Assembly (NCBI RefSeq): GCF_000067165.1
Contig: NC_010162.1
Coordinates: forward strand, 12,698,501-12,762,500
Direction: 5' to 3'
Length of the DNA stretch: 64,000 bases
Source of the DNA: Sorangium cellulosum So ce56
GTDB lineage: Bacteria; Myxococcota_A; Polyangia; Polyangiales; Polyangiaceae
The position numbers and the translations under genes are program-made. Shown here piece after piece: positions 53,053 through 62,708 of the stretch (the stretch's first letter is position 1; every line of letters starts with the position of its first letter). The notes beneath the pieces are model-generated. The model did not search any database, was not told the origin of the DNA, and saw only the letters and a list, made by a program, of their open reading frames with translations.

Positions 53053-54063
53053 ATGGAAGATCATCGCTCCAAGACCACTCCTCGTGCGAGAGGCATGATC
53101 GTAGACAACGCGTTCACGGCCGATAGCCTCTATGGCGTCCGGCGCGAGCCGACCTACAGCGGCGCGCTCTCCTTCCTGCGCCGCAAGTACACGCGCGACC
53201 TGACTGGCGTCGATGTGGCGGTCACCGGCATCCCGCTCGACACGGCGACCAGCAACCGCCCAGGGACGCGCTTCGGCCCGCGTGCGGTGCGGGAGGCCTC
53301 GGCGCAGCTCGCGTGGAACCGCCCTTACGGCTACGAGTTCGATCCGCTCGACCGGCTCGCCGTGGTGGACTATGGCGACTGCGTCTGGGATTACGGGCGT
53401 CCGGAGGAGAGCCCTGTCGCCATCGAGGAGCACATCGGCCGCATTCTCGACGCCGGGGTGACGCCCCTCTCGATCGGGGGGGATCACTTCGTGAGCTACC
53501 CGATCCTGCGCGCCGTGTCCAAGCGCCGCGGGAAGCTCTCGCTGATCCATTTCGACGCTCACTCCGACACGTGGAGCGACGAGGTCGGATCGGGTCGGGT
53601 CGATCACGGCACCATGTTCTTCCACGCGGCGCGGGAGGGCCTCGTGGAGCCCAGCCGCTCGGCGCAGATCGGGCTCCGCACCTACAACGCCGATACGCTC
53701 GGCTTCCAGGTGCTCGACGCGCCCTGGGTTCATCGTCATGGCGCGAGGGCGGTGATCGAGCACGTTCGTAATATCGTCGGGGACCACGAGGTTTACCTGA
53801 CGTTCGACATCGATTTCCTCGACCCGAGCTTCGCGCCGGGCACCGGCACGCCGGTCTGCGGGGGGATGTCCACCGCGGTCGCGCTGGAGATCCTGCGGGG
53901 GCTCCAGGGCATCGCGCTCGTCGGCATGGACGTCGTGGAGGTCGCGCCCGCGTACGACGTCGGTGAAATTACGGCGCTGGCCGGCGCGACGATCGCGCAG
54001 GAGGGGCTCGGGCTCATCGCGTGCCGGCCGGGGGCGCCCAAAGCAAGGGAGCCAGCCGGGTGA
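53053..54063 (+). CDS. speB: Agmatinase-type ureohydrolase
   Basis: The protein has 336 residues from the ATG at 53053 (AAGGA 5 nt upstream). The binuclear manganese site of the arginase/agmatinase family is complete: GGDHFVSYP, HFDAHSDTW and FDIDFLDPSFAPGTGTP. Agmatinase cleaves agmatine to putrescine and urea. Assignment as agmatinase rather than arginase or guanidinobutyrase rests on overall pattern and the polyamine neighbourhood. It is convergent with the nitrilase-family gene, 19 bases between stops. Confidence 0.85.
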   Translation: MEDHRSKTTPRARGMIVDNAFTADSLYGVRREPTYSGALSFLRRKYTRDLTGVDVAVTGIPLDTATSNRPGTRFGPRAVREASAQLAWNRPYGYEFDPLDRLAVVDYGDCVWDYGRPEESPVAIEEHIGRILDAGVTPLSIGGDHFVSYPILRAVSKRRGKLSLIHFDAHSDTWSDEVGSGRVDHGTMFFHAAREGLVEPSRSAQIGLRTYNADTLGFQVLDAPWVHRHGARAVIEHVRNIVGDHEVYLTFDIDFLDPSFAPGTGTPVCGGMSTAVALEILRGLQGIALVGMDVVEVAPAYDVGEITALAGATIAQEGLGLIACRPGAPKAREPAG

Positions 54064-54082
54064 CCGCCGCTCTGCGTCGGCT

Positions 54083-54943
54083 CTACGAGCGTGTCCGGCG
54101 GCGCGGAGACCGCGCTCGGTATGGCGCGAAGACCGCTTCTGGAGAGTCTTCGGTGAACTGGCGGAGCACCCGGTTCAGGCCGCGCGTGCCGTGGGCGCGG
54201 ACCGTCTGGACGCGGTCGAGATCGAGCACCTCCCCGAGGTACTCCTCGCCGGGGCCGCCCAGGAAGAGGACGCGGCCCTCGGGATCGACCGCGATGGAGC
54301 GGCCGCCGCCGATCTCCACCGAGGCGTTGACGTTCACCACATAACACTGGTTCTCGATCGCGCGGGCGCGGGCGAGCACGAGCTCCTCCTCGCGATCCGG
54401 CGTCGTGGTGAGCGTCGGGTGCAGGATCACCTCGGCGCCGCGCAGCGCCAGGCCGCGCGCGACCTCGGGATACCAGCCGTCGTAACAGATCATGAGCCCC
54501 AGCCGGCCGACGCGCGGGATGTCGAACACGGGCGCGGGCTCATCGCCCGGCGCACAGGTCTCGAAGGGCATCCAGGGATAGAGCTTGCGGTACCGGGCGA
54601 CGAGCTTGCCGCTCGGCGAGAAGACGAGCGCTGTATTGTGCAGCTTGTCCCCCGCGCGCTCGTAGATCGACCCGGCGCAGAGCCACCTCCCAGCCCTGCG
54701 CGCGATCGCGCCGAGCCGCCTGGTGAGCGGACCCGGAATCGGTTGGGCGAGCTCGTGCGACGGGGTGGTGTGGCGGAACGGGTGATCCCCCGTGAGCCAC
54801 AGCTCGGGAAACAGGTAGAGCTGCGCCTCGGGGAACGAGACCCCCAGCGCCTGCACCACGCGCTCGAGCTTCTCGAGCGTCGCAGCAGGGTCGCCAGGCA
54901 CGGGCCGGGACTGGACTCCGATGACGTGGAGGAGGCGAGCCAT
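54083..54943 (-). CDS. Carbon-nitrogen hydrolase (nitrilase superfamily)
   Basis: The protein has 286 residues from the ATG at 54941-54943. The catalytic triad is visible: Glu in LYLFPELWLTG, Lys in ARYRKLYPW and Cys in GLMICYDGWYPE. The YDGW/FPEVAR pattern is found in amidases and N-carbamoyl amidohydrolases. Neighbours suggest a role in amide products of polyamine breakdown, for example N-carbamoylputrescine, but the substrate is not determined by the sequence. Confidence 0.85.
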   Translation of the reverse strand: MARLLHVIGVQSRPVPGDPAATLEKLERVVQALGVSFPEAQLYLFPELWLTGDHPFRHTTPSHELAQPIPGPLTRRLGAIARRAGRWLCAGSIYERAGDKLHNTALVFSPSGKLVARYRKLYPWMPFETCAPGDEPAPVFDIPRVGRLGLMICYDGWYPEVARGLALRGAEVILHPTLTTTPDREEELVLARARAIENQCYVVNVNASVEIGGGRSIAVDPEGRVLFLGGPGEEYLGEVLDLDRVQTVRAHGTRGLNRVLRQFTEDSPEAVFAPYRARSPRRRTRS

Positions 54944-55027
54944 ACCAGCGACGTTATACACCCCCTCTGCGGCGTGTGTTCGAGGGGCGTCGTGAACGTC
55001 GCGCCGGGGGGCGCCTTTCGAGCTCGC

Positions 55028-56539
55028 TCAGGTGGTCGGCTCGATCGAGCCGCGAGCCGCCGCGATCACCTCGGCCGTGGCGAAGTGCGCCGACTCGAGG
55101 GCACCCTGCGCCCAGCCCGTGTAGAGACACGTGTGATCGCCGGCGAAGACGACGCGCCCCTCACCGCGCTGGAGATCCGCGATCAGGTCGGTCTGATCGG
55201 GCCGGTACGCGGGCCAGCCGCCTCGCGTGTACGGCTGGTGGTGCCACGAGAACGACAGGCCCTTCTGGAAGTACTGCCGAGCGTTCGGGAAGAACGACTC
55301 CATCGTTTTGAGCCCGAACTCGATGCGATCGGCCGCGGTGGGCAGCTCGTCGAGCGCCGCGGCGTTGCGGTCCTGCACGTACGCCGTGAGGATGCCCGAG
55401 GTGCCCGGCTGGAGCGAGGTCAGGTCCCACAGACGCTCGATGGGCGTCGTCGTGCAGGCCGCGAGCAGCCCGATGATGCCCTCATCCGCCCAGAACCGGT
55501 GCGAGAACTGGAAGTTGAGGCGCGTGACGGTGAACATCGGGATCTCCGACGCGGCGCGGTGCTTGGGGCCGGAGAGCGGCGGATCGAACGCGACCTCGAG
55601 CAGGATGCGGTGGGGGAGCGCGCACACCACGAAGTCGCCCTCGATCGTCTCGGGGTCCCCGTTCCTGAGGAACTCGACGGTCACGCCGTCCTCGCGGGAG
55701 ATCACCCGCTGCACATGGGCCCCCTTGAGGATGCGATCGCCGAGATCGTCGGCGAACGCGGTGGTCAGCCGGTCGTTCCCGCCGGCGATCGCGTAGGTGT
55801 GGAACCACTTGGCGTCGAGCCGCTGGTTCGCCGACCAGGCGAGGCCGCTGAACATCTCGATCTCCGTCCCCTCGTACGCGCGGCAGATCTCCCTCGCGGC
55901 GTGCGAGGCCCCGGTCCGATCCAGGCTGCGGAAGAACGTCTCGCCTGAAAAGTCCTTGCGGACGGTGGCCGGTGGCCACTGCGTGTCCCGCGGGTCGCCG
56001 ATCACCGAGAACGCCTTCGCCGCGAGCTGCAGGTTGAGGGACTCCGCGTCGATGTCCCGCTCTTCCGGAGAGAGCGGAAAGTCGGCAGGATAGTGCGCTT
56101 TGCCGCGCGAGGTGCTCAGGAAGCGATGGCCCATGACATAGTACAGCTGCGTCGCGTCGAGCGGATACTCGAGGATCTCCAGCCCGAAGTGGCGCGCATA
56201 GGCGAGCGTGAGGACGTGGGTGTCGGCGATCCGGGTGACGCCGAGCTCGGCGTACTGGTCGCCGAAGTGGTTCCGGAGCGTGTAGAAGCGGCCGCCTACA
56301 CGGTCATTCCGCTCGAGGATGATCGGGTCGAACCCGGCCTTCCGCAGCGACCATGCGGTGCACAGCCCTGAAATCCCGCCGCCGAGCACGATGACACGGC
56401 GTCCGCCGCCGACGCTCGGCCACTCAGGTAGAGTGTCCCACATCTGTGGCAACATCTCCCCTGCGGCCGCGAGGCGACGCCGGTCGTAGACGGAAGCGAA
56501 CGACTGCTCGGGGACATCGATCGGGCGGTCGGGCAACAT
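55028..56539 (-). CDS. FAD-dependent amine oxidase
   Basis: The protein has 503 residues. The FAD fold is marked by VIVLGGGISGLCTAWSLRKAG and the following LERNDRVGGRFYTL. The C-terminal FAD contact VVFAGDHTCLYTGWAQGALES is typical of monoamine/polyamine oxidases and L-amino-acid oxidases. It probably oxidises a polyamine or amino acid with O2, releasing H2O2. The ATG at 56537-56539 follows AAGAGG. It lies on the same strand as the nitrilase gene, 84 bases upstream, so the two may form an operon. Confidence 0.85.
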   Translation of the reverse strand: MLPDRPIDVPEQSFASVYDRRRLAAAGEMLPQMWDTLPEWPSVGGGRRVIVLGGGISGLCTAWSLRKAGFDPIILERNDRVGGRFYTLRNHFGDQYAELGVTRIADTHVLTLAYARHFGLEILEYPLDATQLYYVMGHRFLSTSRGKAHYPADFPLSPEERDIDAESLNLQLAAKAFSVIGDPRDTQWPPATVRKDFSGETFFRSLDRTGASHAAREICRAYEGTEIEMFSGLAWSANQRLDAKWFHTYAIAGGNDRLTTAFADDLGDRILKGAHVQRVISREDGVTVEFLRNGDPETIEGDFVVCALPHRILLEVAFDPPLSGPKHRAASEIPMFTVTRLNFQFSHRFWADEGIIGLLAACTTTPIERLWDLTSLQPGTSGILTAYVQDRNAAALDELPTAADRIEFGLKTMESFFPNARQYFQKGLSFSWHHQPYTRGGWPAYRPDQTDLIADLQRGEGRVVFAGDHTCLYTGWAQGALESAHFATAEVIAAARGSIEPTT

Positions 56540-57373
56540 GGACCTCTTGCTCGGGCTGGCTGACGATCGTCAGGTTGGCAAAAATGCCGCCGAGACGGCG
56601 CGCCGCGGGTGGCAGACCCGACGCGCGCTCCTCTCGTGGCCTACGGTTCGGCGCGAAAATCGGCGCCCATCGCTCTCCTGATCGCTCCCCTTCGCGGCGC
56701 GATCCGCCGAGCGGCGCGCCCGTCGTTCCGCCGTCGCTCCGGACCGCGCGCGCCGTGTGTCGCGTGATCCGAGGTCGAGGAGCGGATATTCACGAGTGAC
56801 CATGATGGACAAGCGATGTTTTGCTTTCAAGCAAAATCATGACCGCGCGGATTGTCACAAGAGTGCGCGGGCGTCCGATGATGTGGTCACTTGGTTGCAC
56901 GGCACGTGGCGCGCGGCCGCGCGCCGTCAGATCGCGGCGTTTCCGGCGACGGCCATGAAGCGAACGCACCGCTCCACACCATCGCGCCTCGATCGTGGAT
57001 TGCGGAGGAACGTGCGTGATTTGCGCCTCGGCGCACGATTTGCGTCTGGCAAGGAAACACACGAGAGCGCTGCATGACACGCGAGGCCGGTCCAGGCGCT
57101 GAGTTCACGTGAGACGCTGAATTCGAGCGTGGCGCGAACCGCGTGCGGCGGTGGAGCTCCTGCCAGAGTGGAACGGTGGCGCAGCTGTGCCTTGCGCCAC
57201 GCCTGAAATGGATGTGGCCGCCAGGGCGACGCCGTTCGATGGACGCGGGGCGCGAGGCCACGCGCTGCGCGGGCCGCCCTGCGCCGCGGTCGAGCAGGGC
57301 GGCGCGGGGGCGGAGCGCCGAGGGGTGATGGGCGTGAGGTGGAGAGCGCGCGGCCAGGACGGCCGCGCGATGA
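56540..57373. other. Long intergenic region
   Basis: 834 bases between the TonB-receptor stop and the amine oxidase start (both minus). A perfect 8-bp palindrome with a 2-base centre (TTTTGCTT..AAGCAAAA) lies at 56819-56836, about 280 bases upstream of the oxidase. No gene, RNA or repeat array was recognised. Confidence 0.5.
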
Positions 57374-60300
57374 TCAGAAGTTCAGGTTGGCAGAGAGGAG
57401 GAAGGTGCGGCCTGCCTGCGGCATCCTGGTCGCCGTGAACTGGGGCGAGATGGGGGCCTCGTACTCCCAGTCGGCGACGTTGTAGACGCCCATGTTGTAG
57501 CGGAGGCCGGCCACGTCCGTCTGACCGGAGAGGACGACGTCCCAGATCACCGAGGGGTCGGTCTCCGTCAGGGTCTTGTCGAGGCGCGGCGACTCGACGG
57601 TGAGGCGCGTCGACAGCATCAGCGCCTTCCCGAACAGCGGCACGGTCCCCTTGACGGCGGCCATGTGCTCCGGCGAGTTGGGCACCTTCTTGAGCACGTC
57701 GTCGACGTCTCCCTTATCGAGGTACCGCGCCCGAGTATAGGAGTAGGAGAGAGAGGCCATCCAGCCCTGGCGCCACTCGCGGCGCAGCTCGGCCTCCGCG
57801 CCCAGCACGAGGATCGGCTCCTTGGTGTTGTCGTACCTCCCCGGCTTATCCGCCGTGAAGTCGCCGGTCTGCGCGATCATGTCGGTCATGTAGTTCACAT
57901 ACCCCGCGCCGAGCAGGGAGAGCGTGGACGAGAGCCGGTGCGTGAACTCGACCTCTCCCGAGAGCACGCTCTCGGGACCGATCTGCTCTTCCTCCGCCTC
58001 GGCCGGATTGAACCCCGGGGCAAAGTTGCTTGCAGGCACCTGCAGGAAGAGCTCGTAGATGGGCGGAGCGCGGAACGCGCGGCCGCCGGTCACCTTCAGG
58101 TTGCCCCCTTCGTAGGGCTTGACGACGAGCGCGATACGCGGGCTGATCCCGGAGTTGAAGCTGAGGTCGTCCTTACCGTAGTTGTAGTAATCGATACGAG
58201 CACCCGCGGAGACGCGGACGCGGTCGGACGGGACGAAGTCGACGACGCCGTAGCCTGCGAGGATCTGGTAAGGGTGCGCGTCGAACAGACCGTCATCTCG
58301 CGCATTGAAGATGGCGACATCATCCTTGTTGATCACGCCGTCGTTGTTGAGATCATCATCGTCATCGCTACTGGCGCCAGCAGCAGGCTCCTCAACGGTA
58401 CCATCGTTGTCAACGTCCTGTCTCTCGACCGGGACGGGAAGGATGAGCGTGTCGACGCAGGGTTGGTTGGGGAGGCAGGTGGTCTCCTCGATGCGCTGCC
58501 TGCCGACGAAGTGCATCTGTCCTTCCACGCCCACGGTGACCTTCAGCTGTGGAAACGGGGTGATCTCGAATCGCTGATCCGCGAGCAAAAACATGTCCTG
58601 GTACTGCTCGACATCGGAGATCCTCATGCCGGTGCTGTCGTTCACCAGCCACAGCGTGTCGTCATAAAACTGGATATCGTAGGCCACGCGGGTGACCGTC
58701 GAGAAGACGTCCGAGATCCGCGGCGCGAACGTGACCTCGGCGAACCCGCGCCTGTCGCGGTAAAACGTCCTGTCGTCGCCGACGACGGTCTTGTTGGCGC
58801 CGCTCGGGAGCGCCTTCCTGCGCTCGTTGTAGAACACCTGCGCCGAGAGGGACTTGTACCAGAGCCGCCCCTGGACCGTCCCGACATTGAAGTGGTCGGC
58901 GTCGCGGGAGTTGGCATCCCTGTTCTTCCACTGGTCATCGAGTCCGGGCAGGATCGGCAGGTAGTAGTCTCGCCCTTGACCGTGGCCGCCGGCGACCGAC
59001 AGCCACATGCCGGAGTCGCGCCCGAAGGGCACCTGCGCCTGGGCGCGGCCCCGGATGAAGCCGTGCTGCGCCGCGCCCACGCCGACGCCCGCGCCGAACG
59101 ACGTCGGGCGGCCCTTGGTCACGATGTTGATGACGCCGACGAACGCGCCCGTACCGTAGAGCAGCGAGCCCGGGCCACGGACGACCTCGATCCGCTCGAC
59201 GTCCTCCAGGTCGGTGCGCGCGGCTTGATCGGCGAAGGCGAGGCCGTCCCAGGTGTCGTTGATCGAGTGCCCGTTGAGCAGCACGAGCACGCGGTTGCTG
59301 TAGTCGCCGGGGATGCTGATCCCGCGGATGCCAACCCAGGAGTAGGTGCCGTCGTACGTCGTGTAGACGCCGCGCATGCCCCTCAAGGCCTCCGCGACGG
59401 TCGGATACCCCATCGCGCGGAGCTCCTGGCCCGAGATGATGGTGACCGAGCCGGGCGCGTCCTCGACGGCCTCCGCCGTACGCGACGCGGCCTCGACCTC
59501 CTCGAGCTGCCGGAGCGAGATGTCGATCCGGGTCTGCTGTCCGGCCACCACGGTGGCCGACTGCTCGACCGGGCGGAAGCCGCGCAGCGAGACGCGCACG
59601 CGGCGCTGGCCGCTCTGCACGTTGAGGACCGCGGGCGTGAAGCCCATCGGCTTCCCGTCGACCTCGACGAGCGCGTCGCGCTCGTCCGCGTTGACGACGA
59701 GGCTGCCGGTGAGCGGGTTGAGCCGGTAACGCGCGGTCACCGTGCTCGCGGCCGCCACGTTCACGTCCTGCTCCGACGGCTGATACCCCTCCTGCGAAAG
59801 GTAGAGGCGGTGCCGGCCAGGAGGCAGCGTGAGATCGCACGGCGCGGTGCACGCCGGGGGGCCGCTCGCGTCGTTGACCCGCACCGTCGTGCCGGCCATC
59901 TCACCGACCACGCGCACCGTCCCGACGATGCGCTTCAGCTTGACCGCGACGTTCGTCTGCTCGCCGATCTTCGCCTCGACGTTCTCGACCTCCGCCGGCT
60001 CATACCCCTCGAGATCGACGATGATCTTGTGCTTGCCGGGCTGGAAGCCGAGGAGGCGGGGCGTGCTGCCGCGGCCGCCGAGATCGCGGCGGTTGATGTA
60101 CACCGTCGCTCCGGGCGGGTCCGTCGTCACGTTGATGACGGCGACGTTCGGCCGGATGCGCGCGAGCGCCTCCTCGATGGCCGGCCTGCGCGCGGCGTTG
60201 GGCTCGAGATCGAGCGCCTGAACGTAGTAGCGAAATGCGTCTGGATACTCCTGGAGAGCCTCGTAAGTTCGGGCGATGTTGAAGATGACGTTTCGGTTCG

Positions 60301-60487
60301 GGACAAGCCGGTTCGACACCAGGAAGTGCTCCAGGGCGCCCCGGTAGTCACGCGCCGAATAGCGCTCCGTGGCGATCCTGAAGTGCAGATCGGCCTCATC
60401 GGCCAGATCATCCGCCCAGGCAGGCCGACCGGAGAATGTGAGGAGTGCTACGAGTATGAGTAGGAGTGCGGAGCGACGAAAGCTCAT
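57374..60487 (-). CDS. TonB-dependent receptor with TPR and PEGA domains
   Basis: The protein has 1037 residues from the ATG at 60485-60487 (13 more from 60526 are possible). Order: signal peptide (LLLILVALLTFSGRPAWA), TPR (30-110), three PEGA-like modules (about 110-330), the TonB plug (about 345-470; SVTIISGQELRAMGYPTVAEAL, VLVLLNGHSINDTWDG, IEVVRGPGSLLYGTGAFVGVINI) and a beta-barrel. Inside the barrel is an Asp-rich insert (VDNDGTVEEP, DLNNDGVINKDD) like a dockerin or EF-hand calcium site. The substrate is unknown; location between polyamine genes suggests polyamine-related uptake, but siderophore or other ligands are equally possible. Confidence 0.88.
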   Translation of the reverse strand: MSFRRSALLLILVALLTFSGRPAWADDLADEADLHFRIATERYSARDYRGALEHFLVSNRLVPNRNVIFNIARTYEALQEYPDAFRYYVQALDLEPNAARRPAIEEALARIRPNVAVINVTTDPPGATVYINRRDLGGRGSTPRLLGFQPGKHKIIVDLEGYEPAEVENVEAKIGEQTNVAVKLKRIVGTVRVVGEMAGTTVRVNDASGPPACTAPCDLTLPPGRHRLYLSQEGYQPSEQDVNVAAASTVTARYRLNPLTGSLVVNADERDALVEVDGKPMGFTPAVLNVQSGQRRVRVSLRGFRPVEQSATVVAGQQTRIDISLRQLEEVEAASRTAEAVEDAPGSVTIISGQELRAMGYPTVAEALRGMRGVYTTYDGTYSWVGIRGISIPGDYSNRVLVLLNGHSINDTWDGLAFADQAARTDLEDVERIEVVRGPGSLLYGTGAFVGVINIVTKGRPTSFGAGVGVGAAQHGFIRGRAQAQVPFGRDSGMWLSVAGGHGQGRDYYLPILPGLDDQWKNRDANSRDADHFNVGTVQGRLWYKSLSAQVFYNERRKALPSGANKTVVGDDRTFYRDRRGFAEVTFAPRISDVFSTVTRVAYDIQFYDDTLWLVNDSTGMRISDVEQYQDMFLLADQRFEITPFPQLKVTVGVEGQMHFVGRQRIEETTCLPNQPCVDTLILPVPVERQDVDNDGTVEEPAAGASSDDDDDLNNDGVINKDDVAIFNARDDGLFDAHPYQILAGYGVVDFVPSDRVRVSAGARIDYYNYGKDDLSFNSGISPRIALVVKPYEGGNLKVTGGRAFRAPPIYELFLQVPASNFAPGFNPAEAEEEQIGPESVLSGEVEFTHRLSSTLSLLGAGYVNYMTDMIAQTGDFTADKPGRYDNTKEPILVLGAEAELRREWRQGWMASLSYSYTRARYLDKGDVDDVLKKVPNSPEHMAAVKGTVPLFGKALMLSTRLTVESPRLDKTLTETDPSVIWDVVLSGQTDVAGLRYNMGVYNVADWEYEAPISPQFTATRMPQAGRTFLLSANLNF

Positions 60488-60987
60488 CTTTCGATCTCGA
60501 TTCCCAACGGTCGAAGTGGAGCGCAAAGCGCCGTCCGCCGGGTCCAGCCGTCACGCAAAAACCCGGCGAGCTTGGGACGAAACAGCCGCATTGCCGGGTC
60601 AGCTTACCGTAAGCCGTCAGCTGATCCAACCTGTTCGCACAGGCGGCCGTGGACCTCACGCCGGCGTGGACGCCGCTGTGTAGGCGCCCTGCGCGGAGCG
60701 CATGACAGAGTGAGCGGAACCCGGGGCGGCGCGCGGTCCGGGCCCGGCGCTCCCGAGGAGGCGCCGTCAGGCAAGCGCTCGAGCTCGGCGCCCCGGGGCC
60801 GGGCCGCGCGAGCCAGAGCGAGGTGGAGCGCTGGTCAGGCCCAGCGCCAAGGTGAACAAGGGCGGTGCATCGCTGCGCTGACGCGCAGGAGTCGGCCGGG
60901 CTCCGCGCGGCGCGCGCGAGCTCCTTGGCCGCCCGGCGCCCGGCGCGCCGAACTCCGCCGCCTCCGCCGCGAGCCCGGGCCGGCGGC
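60488..60987. other. Intergenic region upstream of the TonB receptor
   Basis: 500 bases between the potC stop and the receptor start (both minus). It contains the promoter-like element at 60601-60629. The rest is GC-rich with imperfect palindromes near 60700-60800 and no gene. Confidence 0.5.
60601..60629 (-). promoter_or_regulatory. Promoter-like element TTGGAT-N17-TAAGCT
   Basis: On the minus strand TTGGAT (60629-60624) and TAAGCT (60606-60601) are 17 bases apart, with the spacer core CGGCTTACGG shared with 42942-42970. It lies about 115 bases upstream of the TonB-receptor ATG in the right orientation. It is a good candidate for that gene's promoter. Confidence 0.5.
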
Positions 60988-61818
60988 TCAATCGTGCCTC
61001 CAGCGGGTGAGCCGCTCCAGGATCACGATGGACACCGCCACGCCGATCAGGAGGAGCGTTGAAATCGCGAACAGGTCGGTCCGCACGCCTCGCATCTGAG
61101 ATTGGTAGACGTAGAGCGGGAGCGTGACCGAGCGCGGGCCGGACGTGAAGAAGCTGATCACGAAGTCGTTGAGCGACAGCGTGAACGCCAGCATGGCGCC
61201 CCCCACGATCGCCGGCCACAGGAGGGGGAGCGTGACCCTCCGGAAGTGGATCCACGGCGACGCATAGAGGTCCATCGCGGCCTCGCTCAGCGTCGGCCCG
61301 ATGGCGACGAGCCGACTGCGGACGATGAGCGTCACGAACGCGATCTCGAACGTCACATGACCGATGATCATCGTCGTCATGCTGGGCTCGAACCACTGGT
61401 CCACCACGCGGCGGAGCACGTTGAACGCCATGACCAGCACCGCCGCGAACGTGATGTCGGGAGCGACCGCCGGGATGTCCACGATCGACTCGAGCACGCG
61501 ACTCACGGAGCTCGGCCACGGAAAGTGCATCCCCAGGGCGAGCAGCGTCCCGAGCACCGTCGCGATGAGCGTGGAGGCGCCGCCGAGCATCAGGGTGTTC
61601 ACGGCGACCTCGCGGATCTCCATGGCGCGCCGGTTGGTCTCGGGATCGGCGAAGAGATCGAGGTACCAGCGAATCGAGAAGCCGGTCCAGAGCAGGCCCC
61701 GCTCCGCGGCGTTGAACGAGTAGACGGCGACCGCGAAGAGCGGCAGGTAGAGGAGCGCGAAGCCGAAGAAGGCGGCGATCGTCGTCAGCCCGCGCCAGAG
61801 GCCCCGGCCGAGCTTCAC
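60988..61818 (-). CDS. potC: Polyamine ABC-transporter permease PotC
   Basis: The protein has 276 residues starting with GTG at 61816-61818, in a GTGA overlap with the potB stop. Six hydrophobic segments are present. The ABC permease EAA loop is recognised in LSEAAMDLYASPWIHFRRVTLP. Other segments (SLNDFVISFFTSGPRSVTLPL) match PotC. It forms the channel with PotB. Confidence 0.9.
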   Translation of the reverse strand: MKLGRGLWRGLTTIAAFFGFALLYLPLFAVAVYSFNAAERGLLWTGFSIRWYLDLFADPETNRRAMEIREVAVNTLMLGGASTLIATVLGTLLALGMHFPWPSSVSRVLESIVDIPAVAPDITFAAVLVMAFNVLRRVVDQWFEPSMTTMIIGHVTFEIAFVTLIVRSRLVAIGPTLSEAAMDLYASPWIHFRRVTLPLLWPAIVGGAMLAFTLSLNDFVISFFTSGPRSVTLPLYVYQSQMRGVRTDLFAISTLLLIGVAVSIVILERLTRWRHD

Positions 61819-62708
61819 AGGATCTCCACGGAGCGCCCATTCCGGCGGTAGAGGGACACGCCGCCCAGCGTCAGAACGATGAGCACCAGGCTGAGCGCCG
61901 CGCCGTAAGGGATGTTCCTCCCCGGGCCGAACTGGTGCTGGATGAGGTTCCCTATCAGCCAGTGCTTCGCGCCGCCGAGCATGTCGCTCACCACGAAGAC
62001 GCTCATCGCGGGGACGTACGTGAGGAGGACTGCGACGCTGAGGCCGGGGAGGGTCTGCGGCAGGATCGCCGCGAGGAAGATGCGCAGCCGCGACGCATAG
62101 AGGTCCTGCGCGGCCTCGACGAGCGACCAGTCGAGACGATCGATGCTCGTGTAGAGGGGGACCACGGCGAACGGGAGGGAGGCCGCGACGAGGCCGATCG
62201 TGACCGCCGTCCAGCTGGGATAGACGTCGCGGCCCGGGTCGATCCACCCGAGCCAGGCGGCGAGCTTGGCAGGCAGGAGCTGCGCCGACAGGAGGAGCTT
62301 CCAGCTGAACGTGCGGATCACGAGGTTCGTGCAGAGCGGGACGATGATGAGCGCGAGCCAGAAGAAGCGCCGGCGCCGAGAGCCGCGCGCGATGAAGAAG
62401 GCCATCGGATAGGCGAGCATCACGGAGGCGGTCGTCACGACCAGCGCGAGGACGATGCTCCTGATGAGGATGCGCGCGTTCTCGCCGGACGCGGAGCCGA
62501 AGATGCGCTCGAACGACTCGAACGACAGCTCCCAGAGCAGGGCGCCGTCCGCGTCGCGCTTGAGGAACGACACGACGAGGAGCGCCAGGCTCGGCAAGAG
62601 GAGGAACACGGACAGCCAGGAGACGCCGCCCGCGATGAGCAGGGACCCCCGCGCGAGGAGCCTGCGCCGCGTCGTGAGCTGTCCATACCAGACCGTGGGC
62701 TCAGTCAC
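61815..62708 (-). CDS. potB: Polyamine ABC-transporter permease PotB
   Basis: The protein has 297 residues, starting with GTG at 62706-62708, overlapping the potA stop by 8 bases. Its EAA-like loop reads LVEAAQDLYASRLRIFLAAILP, and hydrophobic segments include LLIAGGVSWLSVFLLLPSLALLV. It partners PotC as inner-membrane channel. Its 3' end overlaps potC by 4 bases. Confidence 0.9.
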   Translation of the reverse strand: MTEPTVWYGQLTTRRRLLARGSLLIAGGVSWLSVFLLLPSLALLVVSFLKRDADGALLWELSFESFERIFGSASGENARILIRSIVLALVVTTASVMLAYPMAFFIARGSRRRRFFWLALIIVPLCTNLVIRTFSWKLLLSAQLLPAKLAAWLGWIDPGRDVYPSWTAVTIGLVAASLPFAVVPLYTSIDRLDWSLVEAAQDLYASRLRIFLAAILPQTLPGLSVAVLLTYVPAMSVFVVSDMLGGAKHWLIGNLIQHQFGPGRNIPYGAALSLVLIVLTLGGVSLYRRNGRSVEIL

